DNA of 64,000 nt from Mytilus galloprovincialis (taxonomy: Eukaryota; Mollusca; Bivalvia; Mytilida; Mytilidae): the NCBI RefSeq assembly GCF_965363235.1, contig NC_134841.1, forward strand, positions 32,951,440 to 33,015,439. Direction: 5' to 3'. Every line of letters starts with the position of its first letter. Within the stretch, counting starts at the first letter, position 1. The notes under the pieces were generated by a model that saw only the letters and a list, made by a program, of their open reading frames with translations, was not told the DNA's origin and did not search any database. Position numbers and translations under genes: made by a program. Positions 38,101-50,228 of this stretch are shown piece by piece.

Positions 38101-40627
38101 TTTGATTTTAACAAAAAATAAATTCTTGGGCTTATTTGATATGCGTTATCTAAATATGTACTTTGATTTTTGATTATGGGCCCAGTTTTCAAGTTGGTCC
38201 AAATCAGGATTCCATATCAAGTATTGTGCAATAGCAAGAAATTTTCAATTGCATAGTATTGCAAAATAGCAAGAAATATCTAATTGCACCATATTGTGCA
38301 ATAGCAATTAATTTTCAATTGGAGTTATCTTTCTTTGTATAGAATAGTAGTTGATAATACATGTATATGTTGGAAATTTGCCAGACATGAATGACTATGA
38401 TGTCATTTTCTATTTTTATTTGCCAATAACTTTATGTAAATAACTTCATTGGAAATTTGCCAATATAAAATGTTGCTGATGAAGCTTTTTTTCCTTATCT
38501 TATCTAAAATGTTTTTAGATAATGTATGTTGGACATTTGCCAGACATGACTATGATGTCATTTTCTATTTTTATTTGCCAATAACTTTATGTAAATAACT
38601 TCATTGGAAATTTGCCAATATAAAATGTTGCTGATGAAGTTTTTTTTATTGTTTTATACAATAAACAATGTATATTCACTTTTACTACCAACCAATCTTT
38701 ACCATTCAGTGATAACAAGCACTTTATTTTACATTTTAATATTTTATTATGTATTTAAAAGAGTAGTTATTGTTGCAAACTCCATTAGAAATTTGAATTG
38801 ATATCAGTTTTGGAAAAAGGGAAACAGGGATGTGAAAAAAAAGGGGGGGGGGGGTTAAATTTTTCTCATTTCAGATTTCATAAATAAAAAGAAAATTTCT
38901 TCAAACATTTTTTTGAGAGGATTAATATTCAACAGCATAGTGAATTGCTCAGAGGCAAAAAAAAACTTTTTAAGTTCATTAGACCACATTCATTCTGTGT
39001 CAGAAACCTATGCTGTGTCAACTATTTAATTTTAGATTTAAAAAGTTTGAACTACAAATCTTTAAATGATTTGTAAAATCTTGACATTTGTTTTGTGTAA
39101 AAAAAAAACCCATGTAATGTCAAAATTTGATCACAGCTGTATCACGCTTGAATGTTTTGTCCATACTTGCCCCAACTGTTCAGGGTTCGACCTCTGCGGT
39201 CGTATAAAGCTGCGCCCTGCGGAGCACCTGGTTGTGTTTTGGTCTATTTTTCTTAAACTATAAGTAATAGGTCAACTATATATGTTGTATAGAAGCATTG
39301 TTAGCTGTACATGTCTGCCTGGCATGGTTTATCTGACCTTGACCTCATTTTCAAGGTTCATTGGTCTTTGTTTAGTTATCTTGGTTAATGTTAAGTTTAT
39401 GGTAGAGTTGTTATAAAGCTTAGCTTTTTACTTAGGACTATCAACATAATATCAATGATTAGTATAGAAGGCGAGACATTTCAGCGTGTGCACTCTTGTT
39501 TAATTTTCACTAAAGGCTGAAAATTTTCAAGGAAAAGAATTTGTAACAATATAATTTAAAAAGAAAAAGAAAAGGGAAACAAGATAATCATAGCTTGAGA
39601 AAGTCAGTAAAACATAGTATGTTATGTTAGAACATGTGTACCTATATTTCTTACATTGCAGGAATCACAGGCAATATATGCAGCAGAAAAACTAGCTGAA
39701 AAGCTAAACATTAAATTGGAGACCTTTAATCCAGAAGGAAGAAACATAGTGTATCCTTTTAGAAAAATTGAATTTATAAATATGTATTATTTTTTTTCTA
39801 TAATAAAAGATACCATACTGAAGAGTTAATGCATTGTTTTAAGGTGAAAAATGTGACATTGCAACAAGTAAGATTCTTTTAAATTTTGTTTTAATTGCAT
39901 ACTTTAAAATGAACATTAATTTTTCATTATCATCATTTTGTTTGAAGTTTCAAAACTATAAACGTTGATGTGTTGTTTTCTTTCATCAGGCAACACATTG
40001 AGGAAGACATAGTAACACCAGGAGTCTGCCTCTCTGTCTGTCTGTTTGTTCTATTCGACCAGTTATGTTAGTGCTCTCACATGTCAAGTTCTTGCCAGAT
40101 TTTGATAAAACTTATATAATAGGTTTATATCAGAAAAGTCTTGGACAAATTGGAAACACCAGTTGGTTTTCATTATTTTTAAAGGTGTTATATCCCTTGG
40201 AAAGATAAGATATATATTGAAAATTACTTTCTTAGAGCTTGCATGTGTAAAATTCTAGCCAGAATTTTATGAAACTTACATCATAGGTTTATATTATCAA
40301 TCTCTTTGACAAGTTTGAAAATCAGTATATTACCTAATTGACATGATTGGATCATGTGATCATTGCCAATATTAAAAAAAAAACAATGTAATACTGTACA
40401 GTGTTCCCCCCAGGTTCTAAAATTTTCAGAAAAAAAATCAGAAATCAGAAAAATTAGAAACGACTCATTACGTCTGTTCTGTACTGTATAAAATTCCAGG
40501 TAATTTTTATTGAATGATGAAATTTGGAATGAAAAACAAGTAATTTAGAACATAGCCTTAACATAGAAACAGATATAGAGAACCTGAAGTGATAGACAGT
40601 GATGATGATCTAGAAGGAGTTGACTGA
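32172..40627 (+). CDS. POLR2M: POLR2M / Gdown1, RNA polymerase II subunit M
   Basis: Five coding exons: 32172-32275, 33351-33914, 34634-34856, 39662-39750 and 40573-40627. All phases match (1035 nt, 344 aa; human form 368). The N-terminal motif VTELKELLERQKKLLKKVKF (residues 19-37) and LKTLPDGG match the vertebrate LREMLKRQERLL..KLPDKG segment. The middle of the protein is long, polar and low in conservation. The C-terminal block (YSAAQEMSLQESMKLQEEQ, then AAEKLAEKLNIKLETFNPEG) matches the vertebrate LLSIEESLALQKQQ..AAQKLAERLNIKMRSYNPEG. The tail is acidic (EVIDSDDDLEGVD). In animals this protein binds RNA polymerase II, blocks TFIIF access and makes the enzyme depend on Mediator. The start is the first ATG after the acceptor and begins MEHIPQDY. 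An AATAAA at 40964 is a likely poly(A) signal. Introns 1 and 3 hold repeats. Confidence 0.94.
32640..33025. repeat. Three related repeat units in POLR2M intron 1
   Basis: Two direct copies (about 32765-32890 and 32900-33020) share TTTGAGCATG, AATCAACCAATCAAA and TTTCGAGCA blocks. A third at 32650-32755 is inverted (GCTCAGAACATGAAATTCAG, ATATTGGTTAATTT). The arrangement suggests a MITE family with a tandem copy. Confidence 0.65.
33855..34090 (+). repeat. Triplicated 3' end of POLR2M exon 2 with its donor site
   Basis: Three successive units of about 75-85 bp share TTACTGAGTG.GA, AGAAAGAAC.CATAGAAAT, ATACA.TTAA and AATAGGTATAC. The first contains the donor used by the gene model (33915), and copies of the same donor occur at 33991 and 34077. 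Extending exon 2 past the first donor meets a stop at 33955 in frame, so the later donors would shorten the protein. Confidence 0.75.
34857..35585. other. POLR2M intron 3, unassigned part
   Basis: AT-rich intronic sequence in which I see no repeat family or coding segment. Confidence 0.4.
35590..36020 (+). repeat. Dispersed repeat in POLR2M intron 3
   Basis: Starts TACCCCAGACATAGCCGAGT, contains two internal related units (TTTCCATTCTCT.ACTT..GTTTGCCTCAACT and its second form), and ends near GGTCCCATGGACACATTCC. The layout is like the other tandem-unit elements here. No ORF. Confidence 0.55.
36165..39505 (+). repeat. Tandem-unit element starting GTCGAGCCTGCAAC, split by a HINE-like insertion
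   Basis: The left end GTCGAGCCTGCAACTTTTGT folds on itself (TGCAAC/GTTGCA) and is followed by a GGCGGCGGC run. Units of about 125 bp contain TGACCTTGACCTCATTTTCA, TGGTTCAGTGG and AAGTTTTTG.GTTTTGGTC. The unit series breaks at 36994 and resumes at 39232 in the same phase. The right end is near GAAGGCGAGACATTTCAG. Confidence 0.7.
36995..39231 (+). mobile_element. Helentron/HINE-like non-autonomous element, copy 1
   Basis: 2237 bp. Starts ATATGACC.CAAAAATTTTAATTTTTTGGTCGTAT (a hairpin). The inverted partner TGCGGTCGTAT is not at the right tip but at 39195-39205, followed by a GC-rich stem-loop (GCTGCGCCCTGCGGAGC) and CACCTGG. It sits between T residues. The interior has four units of about 150 bp (GGTTTATGACCACAAAAGGA, GGGCCAAAAAAGGGCCC) and then 130-bp units. 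Asymmetric inverted ends, a 3' stem-loop, inner tandem repeats and T/T insertion are the known marks of Helentrons and their HINE derivatives; the assignment is inference because no Rep/helicase ORF is present. Confidence 0.65.
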
Positions 40628-41864
40628 ACAGTACTCATCACTTCTAATTGTATAGATAATAAAACCATGTCAGGTTCATCAGAAAGGACTCCTGTAGACC
40701 AATTTATGGACAAATTGTTCATGTTCTCAGGAAAGTTTGATTTATGAAAAGACAAAAAGTGCTTGATGAAGACCAGAGATAATGTCATAGACAGCTAAAC
40801 AGATTCTTGTGATAACATTCTAACTGTTTTGCAGTGTAAATGTAGACAAATTATTGCATCATCATGCATATTGTCAGTTAACAATCAGAAATATTTCATT
40901 GTAGTAATGATGTAATTCTGTTTGTCGCAACATTAACACAGATTCAATATGGAATTTAAATTTAATAAAAATTGTTTTCTTTATTTCTTCATTGTTTATG
41001 GTACTTTTATATCATCATCTAATATTCCTGTCTTTGAAAATTTTATCTGTTTATTAGTGTTGAACTATCCTTTTACAATTTTAATGGTGATGTGGTAGAC
41101 TGATAAGTAGAATGGGGGTTTTGGAAAACCTTGATTACCCATGAGGTTCTTGTACAGTCAGTTCATGAAAAGGGGACAAACCCTAAGCCCTCTTTTTATT
41201 AGAATGTAGGCCACCAAACTAATGAAACTCAGTTACTAGTACATTGTATCTGTACTACTGGACAGCTGGATTGTATGTGGAGATGTAAAGTCAATATAAA
41301 CAAGAGGCTCTCAAGAGCCTGAATCGCTCACCTTGATTTTTTCACCTTTATCTTTCGTTTAAAGGTTTTGTAGGACTATGCGTGCAATCTTGCACGTAAA
41401 ACCCCCATTGGCATTTTGAAATGTTGGCAGGTATGCATATCGTTAATCAATTCAAGATTACAAAAACAGCGAAAATCAAATCATTCAACTTAACTTTGGT
41501 TGGAATTGTTTCAGTAGTTTCAAAGGAGAAGATTTTTTAAAGTTAATAATAAACAAATTGTGTAAAATTATCTTTAAAGGGCAATAACTTCTTAAGGGTC
41601 AATTGACAGTTTTGGTTTTAAAAACTTATTTGAAGATCTTACTTTGCTGAAATTTTTGTTGTTTACAGTTTATCTATATCATTAAAAATATTCAAGATGA
41701 TAACCAAAGACTGAAAAATTTCCTTATACTAAGTACTTGTCAATTTAGTGGTAGCAACCCAACAATGGGTTGTAAGATTCATCTGAAAATTTCAGGGCTA
41801 ATAGAACTTGACCTAATGAACACTTTTAGCCAATGTCAGATTTGCTCTAAATGCTTTGGTTTTT

Positions 41865-43938
41865 ATACGACCGCAAAAATTGAAAATTTTTTGGTCGTAT
41901 ATTGGTATGATGTTGGCGTCGTCGTCTGCATCGTCGTCGTCCGAATACTTTTAGTTTTCGCACTCTAACTTTAGTAAAAGTGAATAGAAATCTATGCAAT
42001 TTTAACACAAGGTTTATGACCACAAAAGGAAGGTTGGGATCGATTTTGGGAGTTTTGGTCTCAATATTTTTGGAATTAGGGGCCAAAAAGGGCCCAAATA
42101 AGCATTTTCTTGGTTTTCGCACTATAACTTTAGTTTAAGTAAATAGAAATCTATGCAATTTTAACACAAGGTTTATGACCACAAAAGGAAGGTTGGGATT
42201 GATTTTGGGATGTTTGGTTCCAACAGTTAAGGAATTAGGGGCCAAAAAAGGGCCCAAATAAGCATTATTCTTGGTTTTCGCACAATAACTTTAGTATAAG
42301 TAAAAAGAATTCAATGAAATGTAAACACAAGGTTTATGACCACAAAAGGAAGGTTGGGATTGATTTTGGGAGTTGAGGTCCCAACAGTTTAGGAATTAGG
42401 GGCCAAAAACGGGCCCAAATAAGCATTATTCTTGGTTTTCGCACCATAACTTTAGTATAAGGGACGACATCAAAAGATCAATGTAAGATAAAAAACTTAA
42501 TTCAAATAGTTTGGGGGTGGGGGGTTGAACGGCTTCAAGATTTGGTTATCCGACATTGATTTTTACATATATCCCTATGGGTCAATCAATTTTTCCCAAA
42601 TTAAGTTAAGAAGGGGGGGGGGGGTCAGTGAAAAAACTATGTGAATTAAGTTTTTTATCCTTCATTGAACTTTTGATGTCGTCCCTAAGTAAATAGAAAT
42701 CTATGAAATTTAAACACAAGGTTTATGACCATAAAAGGAAGGTTGGGTTTGATTTTGTGAGTTTTGGTCCCAACAGTTTAGGAATAAGGGGCCCAAAGGG
42801 TCCAAAATTGAACTTTGTTTGATTTCATCAAAAATTGAATAATTGGGGTTCTTTGATATACCGAATCTAACTGTGTATGTAGATTCTTAAGTTTTGGTCC
42901 CGTTTTCAAATTGGTCTACATTAAGGTCCAAAGGGTCCAAAATTAAACTTAGTTTGATTTTAACAAAAAATGAATTCTTGGGCTTTTTTGATATGCTGAA
43001 TCTAAACATGTACTTAGATTTTTTATTATGGACCCAGTTTTCAAGTTGGTTCAAATCAGGATCCAAAATTATTATATTAAGTATAGTGCAATAGCAAGAA
43101 ATTTTCAATTGCATAGTATTCATCAATAGCAAGAAATCTTCAATTGCACAGTATTGTGCAATAGCAAGAAATTTTGAATTGCACAGTATTGCGCAATAGC
43201 AAGAAATCTTCAATTGCACAGTATTGTGCAATAGCAAATATTTTCAATTGCACAGTATTGCGCAATAGCAAGAAATATCTAATTGCACAATATTGTTCAA
43301 TAGCAAGACATTTTCAATTGGAGTTATCTTTCTTTTTTCAGAATTGTAGTTGAATCAACTTACTACCAACCAATCTTTACCATTCAGTGATAACAAGCAC
43401 TTTATTTTACATTTTAATATTTTATGATATATTTAAGAGTAGTTATTGTTGCAAACTCCATTAGAAATTTGAATTGATATCAGTTTTGGAAAAAGGGAAA
43501 GGGGGATGTGAAAAAAAAATGGGGGGGGGGGGTTAAATTTTTCTCATTTCAGATTTCATAAATAAAAAGAAAATTTCTTCAAACATTTTTTTGAGAGGAT
43601 TAATATTTAACAGCATAGTGAATTGCTCAGAGGCAAAAAAAAAAAAAAAATTAAGTTCATTAGACCACATTCATTCTGTGTCAGAAACCTATGCTGTGTC
43701 AACTATTTAATTTTAGATTTAAATAAGTTTGAAGAAGAAATCTTTAATTAAGAAATCTTTAATTGATTTGTAAAATCTTGACATTTGTTTTGTGTAAAAA
43801 ACCCATATAATGTCAAAAATTTGATCACAATCCAAATTCAGAGCTGTATCACGCTTGAATGTTTTGTCCATACTTGCCCCAACTGTTCAGGGTTCCACCT
43901 CTGCGGTCGTATAAAGCTGTGCCCTATGGAGCACCTGG
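41865..43938 (+). mobile_element. Helentron/HINE-like element, copy 2
   Basis: Same ends as 36995-39231: ATACGACCGCA at the left tip, TGCGGTCGTAT at 43902-43912, a weaker stem-loop, then CACCTGG. The left flank ends TTTTT and the right flank begins TTG, as in copy 1. The interior differs by an inserted 225-bp MITE, by more units of a 37-bp repeat (about six here, three in copy 1) and by the lack of a duplication found in copy 1 at 38340-38640. Confidence 0.7.
42461..42685. mobile_element. 225-bp PIF/Harbinger-like MITE (3-bp TSD TAA)
   Basis: The ends GGGACGACATCAAAAG and CTTTTGATGTCGTCCC are perfect inverted repeats, and the pairing extends further with gaps. TAA lies on both sides, and the host units elsewhere read AGTATAAGTAAAT without the insert. 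A TAA duplication with GGG-starting ends fits PIF/Harbinger MITEs. The interior has G runs and no ORF. Confidence 0.8.
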
Positions 43939-44154
43939 TTGAGATATAAGCCAAAAACCGCATTTTACCCCTATGTTCTATTGTTAGCCATGTTGGCCAT
44001 GTTTTTTGGGGAAACAAAAAATAAATCACAAACTTTATTCTAGACACCCTAAGGATCATTCAGCTTAAGTGTGGTTGGAATTGGTTCAGTGGTTTCAGAA
44101 AAGAAGATTATTTAAAGTTAGAAATATGATATTACCCATTAATGGGCGTCAAGT

Positions 44155-44462
44155 TGGTTACCTATTCCCTATTCCCTATTCGTTACCTATTCCCTATTCC
44201 CTATTCGTTGCCTATTCGTTACCCATTCCCTATTCCCTATTCGTTACCTATTCGTTACCTATTCGTTACCTATTCCCTATTCCCTATTCCCTATTCGTTA
44301 CCTATTCGTTACCTATTCCCTATTCCCTATTCGTTACCTATTCGTTACCTATTCCCTATTCCCTATTCGTTGCCTATTCGTTACCTATTCCCTATTCCCT
44401 ATTCGTTACCTATTCGTTACCTATTCCCTATTCCCTATTCGTTACCTATTCGTTACTTATTT
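44155..44462 (+). repeat. Left terminal satellite of the foldback element
   Basis: Iterations of CCTATTCCCTATTC and GTTACCTATTC words. The inverse array at the other end (51114-51475) is longer. Long periodic ORFs (PIPYSLPIRYLF) in both strands' frames are by-products. Confidence 0.9.
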
Positions 44463-45344
44463 GATTTTTAATATCCTTCCCCCTTTTTAATTATGGCATG
44501 GAATAGTTTAATATGGCTGCCGTTACCATGAAAACGGCACAATTGTGAAAAAAATGAGCTTTTGGTTTTTGGTGAACTGTTTGGATATGCTTCAACTCAG
44601 AATCATCATATTTTAAAACAATGTAGGTGTCCACTATATACAGGTGTTGGATGATTTTGGCGATCATTGGAACTACTATGTTGCCATGGAAGCTACACCA
44701 AAATTTTCAAAATTCTAAAAATGCTCAAAACTTCATGAAACTTCACAGTAATGATGAGCAACATTGGAGTTGGAATTTCCAAAATAGGTCTTGTTACCAT
44801 GGAAACAATGCAAAAAGGTCAAAAATTTCAAAAATAAGAATTTTCCGCAAACTGGATGAAACTTTACAGGAATGGTAACTGGCATAGGCAGAGTTGGATT
44901 TTGAAGTTAGAATTTTCAAAATGGCCGCCGTAACCATGGAAACAGCAAAAATATCAAAAATTCAAAATGTTCAAACTTAATGAAACTTTGCAAAAATGTT
45001 ACTAGACATCTGTAGATGCTCTCTTTGACTTTGGAATTGTCAAAATGGCTGCCGCTCACCTGGTAATAGGGGGAAGGGGTGCCTTCCGTTATTGCTAGCA
45101 ATTACAAATCTAGTTGTTAATAGTCTTACATATGGTAATAGTTCTGAATTGGTTGAGGTAAAATGATCTTTTTATGACCTATTTATATGTGTTTGTGCTC
45201 AACCGATCCTTTTACTTCATGTTCGATACGCATTTGTTCCTTACTTGTTTTTTATACGTTCTACCTTTTTAACTGCTTTATGTCCGTATGTTTGAAGATG
45301 GATCTTGGTTCGACGGGATGAAATCACCGTGTTAGCGCTTGCGT

Positions 45345-45665
45345 AAAAACGAAGATGTGGTATGATTGCCAATGAGACAACACTCCACATTAGACCAAAA
45401 TGACACAGAAATTATCAACTATAGTTCACTGTACGGCCTTCAACAATGAGCATAGCCCAAACCGTGTAGTCACCTATAAAAGGCCCAGACATGACAACCT
45501 CATACAATTCAAACAACAAAACTGACGGCCGTATTTCATATACAAAAAAATAAACGGAAATATGTAACACAAAAACAAACGATAACTACTTAATTTCAGG
45601 CTCTTGTCTAGGGACAGGCACATACTTACATAATGTGGTAGTCTACTAAGAGTTAAACATGTAAG
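45345..45665 (-). repeat. PLE-tail copy in the left foldback arm
   Basis: Runs from GAAGATGTGGTATGATTGCC to the AGAGTTAAACATGTAAGCAG segment. Its mirror copy is at 49905-50228. The left copy has a small extra segment near 45645 that the right copy lacks. Confidence 0.85.
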
Positions 45666-45829
45666 CAGGGTGTACATCGTTTCGGAGCATGCTATTACCT
45701 TGTTTAATTCGTTCCATCACTCGCTTATAATTCGCTTATAATACGTGTATCTTACGTTGCACCTTTTAAAACATGATTTTCAATTGTTTTGTTGTCTCTG
45801 GTGGAAGATTTGGGCTCTTAGAGGTGATA

Positions 45830-47030
45830 TAACTCTATAAGTGCATTTGTATCCGTTCCAGCGGTCGGATAATACCCTGTTAAATATTCGTTACTAATTC
45901 GCTTTTAAAAAGTTTGTTGTACGTTGCACCTTTTAGAAAAGGATTTCCAATTGTGTTCATATCTCTGGTGGTTATAATGTGTTCTTATAGATGAAATACC
46001 CCTATAAGCGCATATGTACTCGTTCCAGCGATCGGTTAATACCCTGTTACCTATTCACTTATAGTACGTTTGTTGTACGTTGCACCTTTTAGAAAAGGAT
46101 TTTCAATTAGATTCATATCTCTGGTGGTAACAATGTGTTCTTAGAGATGAAATGACCCCATTAGAGCGCATGTACCCGTTCCAGCGCTCGGTAAATAACC
46201 TGTTACCTATTCGTTACTTATTCGCTTTTAATGCGCGGGGTATACGGTGCACCTTGTAATAAATCGTTTTTTAATTGTGTTCAGGTCTCTGGTGGTAAGA
46301 ATATGTTCTTAGAGATGAAATTACCCTATTAGCGCGCATGTACCCGTTCCAGCGCTCGGCTAATACCCTGTTACCTATTCGTTACCTATTCGCTTATAAT
46401 ACATTTTTTTATACGTTTCACCTGTTAGAAAAGGATTTTCAATTATGTCCATGTCTCAGGTGGTAACAATGTGTTCTTAGAGATGAAATGACCCCATAAG
46501 AGCGCATGTACCCGTTCCAGCGCTCGGTAAATAACCTGTTACCTATTCGTTACCTATTCGCTTTTAATGCGCGGGGTATACGCTGCAACTTGAAATAAAT
46601 CGTGTTTTAATTGTTTTCATGTCTGGTGGTAACAATGTGTTCTTAGAGATGAAATGACCCCATTAGAGCGCATGTACCCGTTCCAGCGCTCGGTAAATAA
46701 CCTGTTACCTATTCGTTACTTATTCGCTTTTAATGCGCGGGGTATACGGTGCACCTTGAAATAAATCGTTTTTTAATTGTGTTCAGGTCTCTGGTGGTAA
46801 GAATGTGTTCTTAGAGATGAAATTACCCTATTAGCGCGCATGTACCCGTTCCAGCGCTCGGTTAATACCCTGTTACCTATTCGTTACCTATTCGTTACCT
46901 TTTCGCTTATAATACATTTTTTATACGTTTCACCTGTTAGAAAAGGATTTTCAATCATGTCCATGTCTCAGGTGGTAACAATGTGTTCTTAGAGATGAAA
47001 TTACCCTATTAGCGCTCATGTACCCGTTCC
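45830..47030 (-). repeat. Left inner array of the foldback, about 7 units of 160-175 bp
   Basis: Reverse-sense units marked by CGTTCCAGCGCTCGG, at about 45855, 46027, 46188, 46358, 46518, 46680 and 46850. Each also carries GTTACCTATTCG words and TTCTTAGAGATGAAAT.ACCC. Confidence 0.9.
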
Positions 47031-49860
47031 ACCAGAGACATGAACACAATTAAAAAACGATTTATTTCAAGGTGCAACGTATACCTCGTGCATAAAAGCA
47101 AATAAGGAACGAATAAGAAGCAGGGTAATAACTGAGCGCTGGATCGAGTACATACGCGCTAATAGGGGTATTTCATCTAAAAGAACACATTATTACCACC
47201 AGAGATATGAACTGAATTAAAAATCCTTTTCTAAAAGATGCAACGTACAACAAACGTAATATAAGTGAATAGGTAACGAATAGGTAACAGGGTATTTATC
47301 GAGCGCTGGAACGGGTACATGCACGCTAATAGGGTCATTTCATCTCTAAGAACACATTGTTACCACCAGAGACATGGAGACAATTAAAAATCCTTTTCTA
47401 AAAGGTGCAACATACAACAAAAGTATTATAAGTGAATAGGTAACGAATAGGTAACGAATAGGTAACAGGGTATTTACCGAGCGCTGGAACGGGTACATGC
47501 GCGCTAATAGGGTAATTTCATCTCTAAGAACACATTGTTACCACAAGAGACATGGAGACAATTAAAAATCCTTTTCTAAAAGGGGCAACATACAACAAAC
47601 GTATTATAAGTGAATAGGTAACGAATAGGTAACGAATAGGTAACAGGGTATTAACCGAGCGCTGAAACGGGTACATGCGCGCTAATAGGGTAATTTCATC
47701 TCTAAGAACACATTCTTACCACCAGAGACCTGAACACAATTAAAAAACGATTTATTTCAAGGTGCACCGTATACCCCGCGCATTAAAAGCGAATAAGTAA
47801 CGAATGGGTAACAGGTTATTTACCGAGCGCTGGAACGGGTACATGCGCGCTAATAGGGTCATTTCATCTCTAAGGACACATTCTTACCACCAGAGACCTG
47901 AACACAATTAAAAAACGATTTATTTCAAGGTGCACCGTATACCCCGCGCATTAAAAGCGAATAAGTAACGAATAGGTAACAGGTTATTTACCGAGCGCTG
48001 GAACGGGTACATGCGCTCAAATGGGGTCATTTCATCTCTAAGAACACACTGTTACCACCAGACATGAACACAATTAAAAAACGATTTATTTCAAGGTGCA
48101 CCGTATACTCGCGCATTAAAAGCGAATAGGTAACGAATAGGTAACAGGTTATTTACCGAGCGCTGGAACGGGTACATGCGCTCTAATGGGGTCATTTCAT
48201 CTCTAGGAACACATTGTTACCACCAGACATGAACACAATTAAAACACGATTTATTTCAAGTTGCAGCGTATACCCCGCTCATTAAAAGCGAATAGGTAAC
48301 GAATAGGTAACAGGTTATTTACCGAGCGCTGGAACGGGTACATGCGCTCTAATGGGGTCATTTCATCTCTAAGAACACATTGTTACCGTCTGAGACCTGG
48401 ACATAATTGAAAATCCTTTTCTAACAGGTGAAACGTATAAAAAAATGTATTATAAGCGAATAGGTAACGAATAGGTAACGAATAGGTAACAGGGTATTAA
48501 CCGAGCGCTGGAACGGGTACATGCGCGCTAATAGGGTAATTTTATCTCTAAGAACACATTGTTACCACCAGACATGAACACAATTAAAAAACGATTTATT
48601 TCAAGGTGCACCGTATACCCCGCGCATTAAAAGCGAATAAGTAACGAATAGGTAACAGGTTATTTACCGAGCGCTGGAACGGGTACATGCGCTCTAATGG
48701 GGTCATTCATCTCTAAGAACACATTGTTACCACCAGACATGAACACAATTAAAACACGATTTATTTCAAGTTGCAGCGTATACCCCGCGCATTAAAAGCG
48801 AATAGGTAACGAATAGGTAACAAGATTATTTACCGAGCACTGGAACGGGTACATGAGCGCTAATAGGGTAATTTCATCTCTAAGAACACATTGTTACCAC
48901 CTGAGACATGGATATAATTGAAAATCCTTTTCTAACAGGTGAAACGTATACAAAAATGTATTATAAGCGAATAGGGAACGAATAGGTAACGAATAGGTAA
49001 CAGGGTATTAACCGAGCGCTGGAACGGGTACATGCGCGCTAATAGGGTCATTTCATCTCTAAGAACACATTCTTACCACCAGAGACCTGAACACAATTAA
49101 AAAACGATTTATTTCAAGGTGCACCGTATACCCCGCGCATTAAAAGCGAATAGGTAACGAATAGGTAACAGGTTATTTACCGAGCGCTGGAACGGGTACA
49201 TGCGCTCTAATGGGGTCATTTCATCTCTAAGAACACATTGTTACCGTCTGAGACCTGGACATAATTGAAAATCCTTTTCTAACAGGTGCAACGTATAAAA
49301 AAATGTATTATAAGCGAATAGGTAACGAATAGGTAACGAATAGGTAACAGGGTATTAACCGAGCGCTGGAACGGGTACATGCGCGCTAATAGGGTAATTT
49401 CATCTCTAAGAACACATTCTTACCACCAGAGACCTGAACACAATTAAAAAACGATTTATTTCAAGGTGCACCGTATACCCCGCGCATTAAAAGCGAATAA
49501 GTAACGAATAGGTAACAGGTTATTTACCGAGCGCTGGAACGGGTACATGCGCTCTAATGGGGTCATTTCATCTCTAAGAACACATTGTTACCACCAGAGA
49601 TATGAATTTAATTGAAAATCCTTTTCTAAAAGGTGCAACGTACAACAAACGTACTATAAGTGAATAGGTAACGAATAGGTAACGAATAGGTAACGAATAG
49701 GTAACAGGGTATTAACCGATCGCTGGAACGAGTACATATGCGCTTATAGGGGTATTTCATCTATAAGAACACATTATAACCACCAGAGATATGAACACAA
49801 TTGGAAATCCTTTTCTAAAAGGTGCAACGTACAACAAACTTTTTAAAAGCGAATTAGTAA
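47031..49860 (+). repeat. Right inner array of the foldback, about 16 units
   Basis: Forward-sense units of about 165-180 bp marked by GAGCGCTGGAACGGGTACAT. Two subtypes alternate irregularly: one with AACGATTTATTTCAAGGTGC..CCCCGCGCATTAAAAG, the other with AAAATCCTTTTCTAA.AGGTG..TGTATTATAAG. The subtypes carry different numbers of the 11-bp word GAATAGGTAAC. Confidence 0.9.
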
Positions 49861-49904
49861 GCGAGTGATGGAAAGAATAAACAAGGTAATAGCATGCTCC
49901 GAAA

Positions 49905-50228
49905 CGATGTACACCCTGCTTACATGTTTAACTCTACCACATTATGTAAGTATGTGCCTGTCCCTAGACAAGAGCCTGAAATTAAGTAGTTATCGTTTGT
50001 TTTTGTGTTACATATTTCCGTTTATTTTTTTGTATATGAAATACGGCCGTCAGTTTTGTTGTTTGAATTGTATGAGGTTGTCATGTCTGGGCCTTTTATA
50101 GGTGACCACACGGTTTGGGCTATGCTCATTGTTGAAGGCCGTACAGTGAACTATAGTTGATAATTTCTGTGTCATTTTGGTCTAATGTGGAGTGTTGTCT
50201 CATTGGCAATCATACCACATCTTCGTTT
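49905..50228 (+). repeat. PLE-tail copy in the right foldback arm
   Basis: Mirror of 45345-45665: ACACCCTGCTTACATGTTTA .. TGTTGAAGGCCGTACAGTGA .. GGCAATCATACCACATCTTC. Confidence 0.85.
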
